Of a stretch of 64,000 bases of DNA, positions 31,924-38,711 are shown piece after piece; the stretch's first letter is position 1, and each line of letters starts with the position of its first letter. A model generated the notes under the pieces. That model was not told the DNA's origin. It did not search any database and worked only from the letters and a program-made list of their open reading frames with translations. The position numbers were made by a program, and so were the translations under genes. Origin of the DNA: Asparagopsis taxiformis. Its lineage: Eukaryota > Rhodophyta > Florideophyceae > Bonnemaisoniales > Bonnemaisoniaceae. Location: NCBI GenBank assembly GCA_030407315.1, contig JALQPE010002092.1, forward strand, positions 21,735 through 85,734, written 5' to 3'.

Positions 31924-33324
31924 TCACGATAGCAAATATTCTCCCCAGTTTATATTCTCTTCTACACTCTGCAGCGCTTGCGCCTCACATTGTCCGCGAT
32001 CATAAATTTCTGTCCCTAAAAGTAGACCGCTTATTTTGTGAACCTTCAGATCCAAATCTGCCTCGATACTCTTCAATATTGGTGCTCCAGCTTTCCGACT
32101 CTCCTCGATATCATAAACGAGTCCAATCGTTGCAGCTTCTCTGAAAGGAATCAGATTACTCACTGCAGACCACCAACCCACTCGCAAATATCGACTGTTC
32201 GTCAGGAATGACACCCGATTCCTTCCTCTGCCAGACCAGTCTATCCAATTGGATCGCACTTTCATCAACATCATCGCTCGGTGTTCAGCCTGTGTAGAAA
32301 AGGTGAGCTCCACATTCACAGCAGCCCACAGGTGAGCAGAGAATAGACTCAGAAATGAACAGAGGATCGTTTCAGTGAAAGATAAGTGAATCAATATACT
32401 CTTTGCTTCTTCTGCATTCACAAATAGCCTTTTGAGCGTCATAAAAGAAAGGAACAATGCAGTTGCCTCGATGAGGAATGCAAGGAAGCATATTAAACGA
32501 CGTATGAAGAATACTCGTTTGAATTTAGGCAGGTGTAGCTTCCATTCTGCAAAGTCTCTCTCGAACTGGAGCATATTTTCTCCCGTGCTGTACTGCGATT
32601 TAGACCTATGTTGAAGTTTTTGGAATAGTTCCATACTGGATGTGGATATTGCACAATGCCGACCGATGATGAACTGAAACACGTCATTGCGGGTTGTGCA
32701 CGTTGCAGTGCCTTCTTTGAAGGTCATGGAGGAGAAAAGGGAATCTTGTGGAAGAAACCATGTAGACTGATTTGGTTCATTTCGGATACCCATGGACTCT
32801 AAATTGGCCAATATGAAGCTGAAGAGAGGCAAATTTCTGATCGGGGCGACAGGCATCATACCATCCTTGAGCACAGCGACAATCGAAAACGTACTTAGAA
32901 AAGCCCATAATGATGAACCTAGAGCTGGGATGACATTCCAGGTGCCGAGGAAGTTGGCAACTGCTGTGAAAATGCCTCCAAGGAGCATTGCAAATGCACC
33001 ACACCAGAAGATACCAAATAAAGCCCACATCATGAGACCGAGGGTTACACCCAAGCTTTTGGTAAACTCCCAGCCAACCCAAAAGTTTAGAAATATACTT
33101 AGCACAGATATGAACAAAGAGAAGAGCTGAACATTGTTGGTGAGCGTTTGCTGCGAACGGTAAAGGTGCGGTTGAATGGTTTCGAGTGACAATACCCCAG
33201 AGCTTGGAACGGAGGGGCTTGGAAGAGAAGAAGGGAGGATATGTTGGGGTTCGGATTGGACAATGTGCTGCGGGGAGGTTCCAGTATCATTAGCAGATGG
33301 ATTCCGTGGTTCACTCAACGTCAT
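31924..33324 (-). CDS. Multi-pass membrane protein, function unknown
   Basis: 466 residues. A Ser/Pro-rich hydrophilic N-terminus of ~60 residues is followed by hydrophobic segments around LFSLFISVLSIFLNFWV, VTLGLMMWALFGIFWCG, FAMLLGGIFTAVANFLG, LWAFLSTFSIVAVL, then LICFLAFLIEATALFLSF and ILCSFLSLFSAHLWAAV, suggesting five or six membrane spans. The C-terminal ~130 residues are soluble. The split between a four-helix and a two-helix block, with a loop of about 130 residues between them, is visible, but I recognise no transporter or channel signature. It is the last host gene before the transposon-rich region. Confidence 0.65.
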   Translation of the reverse strand: MTLSEPRNPSANDTGTSPQHIVQSEPQHILPSSLPSPSVPSSGVLSLETIQPHLYRSQQTLTNNVQLFSLFISVLSIFLNFWVGWEFTKSLGVTLGLMMWALFGIFWCGAFAMLLGGIFTAVANFLGTWNVIPALGSSLWAFLSTFSIVAVLKDGMMPVAPIRNLPLFSFILANLESMGIRNEPNQSTWFLPQDSLFSSMTFKEGTATCTTRNDVFQFIIGRHCAISTSSMELFQKLQHRSKSQYSTGENMLQFERDFAEWKLHLPKFKRVFFIRRLICFLAFLIEATALFLSFMTLKRLFVNAEEAKSILIHLSFTETILCSFLSLFSAHLWAAVNVELTFSTQAEHRAMMLMKVRSNWIDWSGRGRNRVSFLTNSRYLRVGWWSAVSNLIPFREAATIGLVYDIEESRKAGAPILKSIEADLDLKVHKISGLLLGTEIYDRGQCEAQALQSVEENINWGEYLLS

Positions 33325-33997
33325 TTCGACTGTGCTTCACAAGTCGATGTAGTATATTGAAAAGACGGTCTAGAAGTATCAGGTAAAACAAGGTAAGAGT
33401 ATAGGCTCAGGCATGGAAAGACACACCTCCAATGGCAACAATGTCAACGTCGCGAACAGGGATAAAGTAACAATCATCACATTGGTCCTTTCTTCGATTT
33501 GATTTTGCAAGGTCTTGAAATACAGATGTATCCCTCAGAGGGTAACAAGGACGCAAGTTTGTTAGATATGCAAGAAGATGAAATGAAATAATCATAATCC
33601 TAGGAGGGCATCAATCGGAGTAGCTTGCCAAAACCCACATTGTTGTCCTGTGCGCACTGCAGCGACGCGGGCGTGTCGGCACGAGACGGGGTCTGGGCTG
33701 TTGTGGTCCAGGTACAAATATCATGGTTGTCTGAATGGGTTACTGTTACTTGCTTACAGAGACAGATTGAAATATCTCTATAAAATTGAAGTGAACAGCA
33801 CAACACTGCAGAAAATGCGAATCAAGTCTCAGGGCTGTTAATGTGAGACTAATGCAGCACGGAGAAATAGAGAAATTGCAGTGGTTGGAAGCAACTTTAC
33901 AGAATGGGAATTTTAGTTAGTTTATTGAATGCATGATCCTATGTGATGATTGTACGGCTACTGAAGGACAATGGAAGCTGAGGTCAGTATTGTTGTA
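33325..33997. other. Intergenic region left of the Tc1 element
   Basis: About 670 bp upstream of the membrane-protein gene and left of the Tc1/mariner element. No convincing coding sequence or repeat. The TA at 33996-33997 is one copy of the target duplication. Confidence 0.55.
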
Positions 33998-34206
33998 CAG
34001 TGCGCGAAATTTTAATGTCACACCACTCATGACCACGGCAATTCCACTGATTCGTTCCGCTTCAACAAAGCACAGTGCATGGTTCCCTTCCCCATAACGG
34101 TCAGAATACAATTCATGCAACGGATTCATTGCGGCGCCCCTCATTATCCATCTATGTGCCAATATTGGTGCGAAATTTTATAGTCGGCACGAAATCTTAT
34201 ACAGAC
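33998..34206 (+). repeat. Left terminal inverted repeat of the Tc1 element
   Basis: Matches the reverse complement of 35358-35566. Outer direct-repeat copy at about 34002-34014, inner copy at 34168-34180, each with core CGAAATTTTA. A third weaker copy (GCACGAAATCTTATA) lies near 34188. Confidence 0.88.
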
Positions 34207-34236
34207 AGCATATTTCAAAGAATGTTTATAGTGTGA

Positions 34237-35232
34237 CTAGTACTTTGTAGGCCCACCCTTGTTTTCTATCACACCAAGAAGACGTTTGGGAATAGAATCG
34301 TATACTTTTGTTACCGTTGATACTTCTATCTCATTCCATGCCTCTAAGATTGCATCTGCGAGCTCGCAAAGCCCATTGAACTGCCTGCATTCGGCGTAAA
34401 CCTTCCTTACAAGAATACCCCAAACATTTTCAATGATATTGAGGTCTGGCCTTTTTGCTGGCCACTCCAATACATCCACATCATTATCCGAAAGCCAACG
34501 TTTTGTCTCATTTGACCTGTGGACACTAGCACCATCATGAACCAACATCCAATTATTTTGATGATGCTTCCGTGCAAACGGTAGGAGAGTTTCGTTAAGT
34601 GTTTGGCAATACCGTGCAGAGTCTACATTACTGTCTAAAATGTCAAGGTTAGACAAATCTTTGTAAGAAACTGCTCCCCAAATCATCAGAGATTTCCCTC
34701 CCTGCTTTCGCTTCGAAAATATCGCAGGCTCCTTCCTCAAGTCATGCCAGTAGAATGCTAGGCCATCAGGGCCGTCAAGATTAAACTTTTTTTCATCTGT
34801 GAAGATGTGTCGACGCCAAACTGTACCCGACTCCAAATGATGCCTTACCCATTCTAGCCTCATTTCTTTATGTCTTTTAAGCATGAAGCAGGCATTTTTC
34901 ATTCTCTCGTACCTCAAGTATGGTACCGCGCTTAGTATCTGTTGGACTCTTCGCACGCCTATGTCCAGTTTGAAATGTTTTTTCAGTTCGGCAGCATTCA
35001 TTTCACCCTTACAAGCTTCACGTAATAAAGCTCTTTTAGCAGCATCGGTCACCTTTTTGTTCCTAGCCACCCATTTGCGTTGTTGAGATACTTTCGGACG
35101 GGCTAAAAACTTTTGCACGGTACTCCTGCAGCGTCCAATCTCAGATGCAATCTCACCATGGCTCATTCCGTGGTGATGGTGAGCCACTATTGCAGCCTTC
35201 TCAGCATCATTCAGTTGACGCCCACGCGGCAT
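34237..35232 (-). CDS. Tc1/mariner-family transposase
   Basis: 332 residues from the ATG for MPRGRQLNDAEKAAIV at 35232. The frame is open 18 codons further, but this start gives the usual Tc1 N-terminus. Two helix-turn-helix units come first: GMSHGEIASEIGRCRSTVQK, then a second around KACKGEMNAAELKKHF-like sequence. The DDE catalytic domain follows: first Asp in HIFTDEKKFNLDGPDG, second Asp in WMLVHDGASVHRS, and Glu in WPAKRPDLNIIENVWG. There are 34 residues between the second Asp and the Glu, so this is DD34E. No stop or frameshift interrupts it. The protein cuts the element out at its inverted repeats and inserts it at TA. Confidence 0.95.
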   Translation of the reverse strand: MPRGRQLNDAEKAAIVAHHHHGMSHGEIASEIGRCRSTVQKFLARPKVSQQRKWVARNKKVTDAAKRALLREACKGEMNAAELKKHFKLDIGVRRVQQILSAVPYLRYERMKNACFMLKRHKEMRLEWVRHHLESGTVWRRHIFTDEKKFNLDGPDGLAFYWHDLRKEPAIFSKRKQGGKSLMIWGAVSYKDLSNLDILDSNVDSARYCQTLNETLLPFARKHHQNNWMLVHDGASVHRSNETKRWLSDNDVDVLEWPAKRPDLNIIENVWGILVRKVYAECRQFNGLCELADAILEAWNEIEVSTVTKVYDSIPKRLLGVIENKGGPTKY

Positions 35233-35357
35233 TTGGGGTTTTCGTAATGCTATTGCAACAGTTGGATTCCAAAGGAAACAGTGCAAGCATTATATGTGCA
35301 AAGTTTGGGAGGTTGAAGCTGACATTTTGGTGAGCTTTAGGATCCACAATGGTTTGT

Positions 35358-35566
35358 GTCTGTATAATATTTCGCACCGACAATAAAATTTCGCACCAAT
35401 ATTGGCACATAGATGGATAATGAGGGGCGCCGCAATGAATCCGTTGCATGAATTGTATTCTGACCGTTATGGGGAAGGGAACCATGCACTGTGCTTTGTT
35501 GAAGCGGAACGAATCAGTGGAATTGACATGGTCATGAGTGGTGTGACATTAAAATTTCGCGCACTG
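35358..35566 (-). repeat. Right terminal inverted repeat of the Tc1 element
   Basis: Reverse complement of 33998-34206 with scattered differences near the inner end. It carries the same outer and inner direct-repeat motifs. Confidence 0.88.
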
Positions 35567-35604
35567 TACGTGGCCACCGGACGGGGAGAGAAACGAAGTA
35601 GGTT

Positions 35605-36006
35605 GTAGAAACGTAGATAGATGATTTTACCAAGTCTAGCTTATCTCTCCCAGGTTATTCCGACCGCTGGGGGCTGCATTTAGCTTCCTACAATTGGACG
35701 GCTGGAAACTTCCAGACGTCCATCTAACCCTAAATTAAAATTCTGGTAGAAATTACCTGTAGAATTTTTCTTGTAAAAGTCATTTCCACATGACCCCCCC
35801 GGCCAGACCGAGGCACCGAGGAGGTCTAATTTCGCAGGTTCTGGGCTGCGCTCGGTATAAAAGCGGGCAGTACCTTCGCGTGGGTCTGGATTCCAGACCC
35901 TCTTCCACCGCTGACCCCTTCCTTACTGTAAGCACTGTAAGTACTTTACATTAGTTGTTAGCTTACTGTAGTGCGATAACTGACAGTAAACGTCTGTTCA
36001 CCGTCA
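35605..36006 (-). repeat. Possible 3' LTR of element B
   Basis: A ~400-bp segment that starts TGTAGAAACG and ends CCGTCA on the plus strand, so it has TG...CA ends in either orientation. Immediately to its right is a pyrimidine tract (TCCCGCCTCTCGCCTTCCCT, about 36007-36026). On the minus strand this is a purine tract in the position expected of a polypurine tract for a minus-strand retroelement. The partner LTR is missing because element B's other end is lost at 55866, so repeat identity cannot be tested. The strong TATA at 35856 points the opposite way, so the assignment is tentative. Confidence 0.35.
35856..35863 (+). promoter_or_regulatory. TATA box upstream of the H3-tail reading frame
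   Basis: TATAAAAG in a GC-rich setting, 261 bp upstream of the ATG at 36117 and pointing towards it. It would drive a plus-strand transcript antisense to element B. Confidence 0.5.
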
Positions 36007-36116
36007 TCCCGCCTCTCGCCTTCCCTTCAGTCGTTCCTCCGAGGACCCTGCGGTCGTCGATTTGTTGAGATCTTGCTTACTTGGGCCTTTCGGTACCTGG
36101 CAGGTGATCCATTGAG

Positions 36117-36455
36117 ATGGCCAAGACGAAGCAGACCGCAAGGAAGTCGACTGGGGGGACTGCCCCACGGCGGGAGCTAGCTGCTCGAGCGGCGCGGATC
36201 CCCAGACGAGACCCCCCGTTGCTCCTGGCACCTACCGTCACGAGGGCGGCCAGGAGGTACGCTATCGCCCCGGGGAAGCCGTCCCCGTGCGGGCCAACGA
36301 GGTTAACTTCGACGACAAATCTCATCGGGGAATTCGTTAGAACCTCTTCCGTTGGTTCGGACGTGAAGACGTCCAGAACATCCGCCGCTCCTCCGACCAC
36401 TGTGGTCGTTTCGTCGTCGACTTTGGCCGAAATCTTCGCGATCCGTGCCAAGTGA
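36117..36455 (+). CDS. Reading frame with a histone H3 N-terminal tail
   Basis: 113 codons from ATG. The first residues are MAKTKQTARKSTGGTAPRRE. Over positions 1-26 of mature H3, 20 of 26 residues match the near-universal tail. K4, R8, K9, S10, T11 and R17 are kept. Changes are R2K, K14T, K18R, Q19E, T22A and K23R. From position 27 this frame stops resembling H3 and becomes a Pro/Thr/Ser-rich sequence that looks like an off-frame translation. In the frame of the next feature (-1) H3-like sequence reappears (YRPG at the place of H3 residues 41-44). So the original gene may have been a full H3-like domain broken by an insertion of about 23 bp. Origin by capture of a host H3 gene is inference; the tail match is seen directly. 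Confidence 0.75.
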   Translation: MAKTKQTARKSTGGTAPRRELAARAARIPRRDPPLLLAPTVTRAARRYAIAPGKPSPCGPTRLTSTTNLIGEFVRTSSVGSDVKTSRTSAAPPTTVVVSSSTLAEIFAIRAK

Positions 36456-37576
36456 CAACCAGGGAACTAGAGTTCCTCTTCGGGCCTCAGATCGTCGAAT
36501 TCGCCTCCGATCCGGCCATCTCCATCCTTACCGCGGAGATGGCTTGTCGTCTCGGTCTCACTGAATCCCACGGTGACACCGAGAAGTACGCCGAATGCCC
36601 TGACGACACCGATTGGATCATCGAGAATATCTGGTCGTCGAAGGGCGGTGAAAACGGCGAACTGGAAGGCTGCTTCTACGCCTCCGCCGAAGGGGAGCGA
36701 ACCGGCCATCGAATCGATCTGTATACCATGGTTTTCCATCAGGTTTCTGAACCGGCGGAGCGCGACGCGGCACTCCAGGAGCAGGATAATCCCTCTCCTG
36801 TGACCCGAGAGAGTGTTCAACCCTCGCGGGTGAGTTTAATAGCCAGCCTCGACGCTTGGTGTTATAAGAATCCCGGCAAGAAGAAACGAGTCAATGTCGC
36901 CATGGCTCGGGTGCCCTCCCACGAAACCCCTGAGTTCTTCGTGGGGACCCCGCAGAACAGCCTGGTGGTACCAGTGCAGGACTTCACCAACAACTGCCTG
37001 CGTGCCGCGGCCGCCAATGGTATCGCTCTCGTATGCGATTTCGACACCGCCGATAGGTTCTTCCGTCGGGAGTTGGCCCGGTACGAAGAAGAACGCCTTA
37101 TTAGTGGTTATTGTACAAGCGTCGTGGACTTTGGTTCGGTCTCGAAGGCCATCGCCGATCGTGCTCCATCGACGGTTACTCTGTCCCGAGTGGTGATTCC
37201 GCGTTTCGATTTAGGGGCCCCAGATTCTCGCTCTAGGCAGTGGGTGTGGTTGCGGAAGGAACTTTCGAGACAGCCGGACGTGTACGTAGTACAGGTTTGG
37301 AGTAGAGATGGGCTGAAACACGCCATCTGTATCGACTCGCGTTCCCAGCCTGGTCTGATCTACGACTCTTCGGAGGCTTTTGTTATGAGTCTAGAGTCTC
37401 GGGCATTCTTCTTATGTTGCAGCACCAGCAAGTCGTCGGATTTCTCGGCATTCGATGACCTTCGACGTGTCCGGCGGGTGGGCTTGAATCAAGAGGAGAA
37501 ACGCGCGAAACGTCAGCGCCTGAGGAAGCGTGAGAAAGTCCGAAAAGCGAAAATTGATGGTGCGGGGTCGTCGTAG
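36341..37576 (+). pseudogene. Degraded H3-like core continuing into a possible cysteine-peptidase-like domain
   Basis: Open frame of about 411 codons after an in-frame TAG at 36338; there is no ATG near its start. Just before and after the TAG the frame reads IR-stop-xLF....REDVQN, which lines up without gaps with H3 helix-1 sequence IR-K-xxF....RE..QD. This suggests Lys64 became a stop. After about residue 45 the resemblance ends. Downstream is a ~330-residue domain with NNCLRAAAANGIALV, then KHAICIDSR and GLIYDSSEA: a Cys, a His and an Asp in the order used by papain-like or C39-like peptidases. The end is basic (KRAKRQRLRKREKVRKAK), probably nuclear. Function of the domain is a guess from residue order only. 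It lies antisense in element B, between the integrase 3' end and the putative LTR. Confidence 0.5.
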
Positions 37577-37743
37577 CATCTCACAGTTGGACAGAGAGGG
37601 AAATGAATCGTATTGAGTAGTGTAGCTAGTAATGGATAGAAGGATCTAGAATTGTAATGTGTGCGTAGAACAAGGGTTGAATCATTAAAAAGGGATTATG
37701 CATAAAAGGGAGTGTGCAAGCGAAGGGTTTCCTTAATAGAAAC

Positions 37744-37938
37744 TTAATGTAGTAAATGTAGCGGGCGCCTGCGGAAGAGAAGTAGACGTCTCGCATGGAT
37801 GGGGCGGCGTGATACCTTCGCTTGGTCGGAGGCGAGTAGGTATCGGGGGTGGCTAGATTGGATGACCTTAAACGGTCCGTACCACTTCGTTTCGAACAGC
37901 GACAGCTTCGTCGTTCCGAAAGCTTTACCCTTCGTTAC
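37744..37938 (-). pseudogene. Element B integrase C-terminus (left of insertion)
   Basis: Reads ...TKWYGPFKVIQSSHPRYLLA...RRPIHARRL, the typical end of a Ty3/gypsy integrase, then a stop at 37744-37746. If element A and one GTTAC are removed, this frame joins exactly, without a frame change, to the sequence right of 51,456 (...FEVGDEVLVT|KGKAFG). That proves where element A inserted. Confidence 0.85.
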
Positions 37939-38607
37939 TGTAGTATACGTGGCAATTCCGAAATTGCAAATATTTACGTTTTCCGCGGAATTCGAATTTC
38001 GGCGGATACGACCGGCGACAGCAATGAACGAACATTGCTGGCGCATGCGCGCGCGCAACCGGCACACGTGTGCAACGAACGTATTGGCAACGGCCAACGG
38101 ACCAACGGGTCCCTACGTGTGACCCACAAGGTCCTTTCCCATTCGGGGACGTTACGAGCAGTGTTTACACTGTAAAGCGATGCCATCGTGGCTATATAGG
38201 TATTGGCATCGTGCCGGGAGGGACAGGGGACAAGACAACGATCGGGCAACGTGCTCTAGTCTACGACTGACTTCTACGTTACGTATTACGTTTTCGCCTA
38301 ACGAGGCTCCGTCTCCGTCGAGCTGCGTACTCCCTACCCATCGCCACACGTGAGGCTGATCGCGTGTAGTGCCTACGGGCTTGGTTGAGAGCGCCTCCGG
38401 TGACGTGCCACCTCGTTCGTTAACGTAGTCCACGCGTGGATCGTTCGTCGTGACGCCCGTGTCTACCTGCTAACCTATTCTCTACCCTATTCTTTCTTTG
38501 CTACCGAACATACAGTCAAAACACCAGCGGGTGGACTTATTCGTTTCGTTAAGGACAGCGTGTCCGTGGCTCGTACCAGTTACTTCTAGAACTAACGTTG
38601 TTCCACA
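37939..38607 (+). repeat. 5' LTR of element A
   Basis: 669 bp, TGTAGTATACG...TTCCACA. A TATATA at 38193-38198 is a plausible promoter. Nearly identical to 50788-51456. Confidence 0.95.
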
Positions 38608-38608
38608 C

Positions 38609-38626
38609 TGGTCTCTCGACCTAGAA
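38609..38626 (+). promoter_or_regulatory. Primer-binding site, probably for tRNA-Tyr
   Basis: TGGTCTCTCGACCTAGAA begins one base after the 5' LTR. Its complement would be a tRNA 3' end with GAGAGACCA, an acceptor strand pairing with a tRNA that starts CUCUCG. Eukaryotic tRNA-Tyr has this kind of acceptor (yeast tRNA-Tyr starts CUCUCGG). It does not match the more common initiator-Met site. Confidence 0.55.
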
Positions 38627-38711
38627 GTTGCTACGAGCATAACGACAACCAACGAGGTTGAACTCTTTTACGTTAACGAGAAGCTACGTGCTACGCTACA
38701 GACGACGGTCT

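Larger units (their letters stand above)
33998..35566. mobile_element. Complete Tc1/mariner (DD34E) transposon with IR/DR-type ends
   Basis: 1,569 bp bounded by CAGTGCGCGAAATTTTAATG on the left and its reverse complement on the right, and flanked by TA at 33996-33997 and 35567-35568, the standard Tc1/mariner target duplication. Inverted repeats extend about 209 bp on each side with few differences. One intact transposase gene is on the minus strand. The outer motif GCGCGAAATTTTA recurs about 166 bp inward as GTGCGAAATTTTA, the IR/DR arrangement. Intact ends, duplication and reading frame suggest a recent insertion that may still be active. Confidence 0.93.

Noticed and set aside
36117..36455. 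A functional histone H3 gene
   Set aside because: Only the tail matches in the ATG frame; the histone fold is in another frame, carries a stop and is too diverged. It cannot make a normal nucleosomal H3.
35605..37576. A separate plus-strand retroelement with the H3-tail frame as gag
   Set aside because: No zinc knuckle, protease or reverse transcriptase follows on the plus strand, and no primer-binding site fits after the putative LTR. Antisense cargo of element B is simpler, though not proven.
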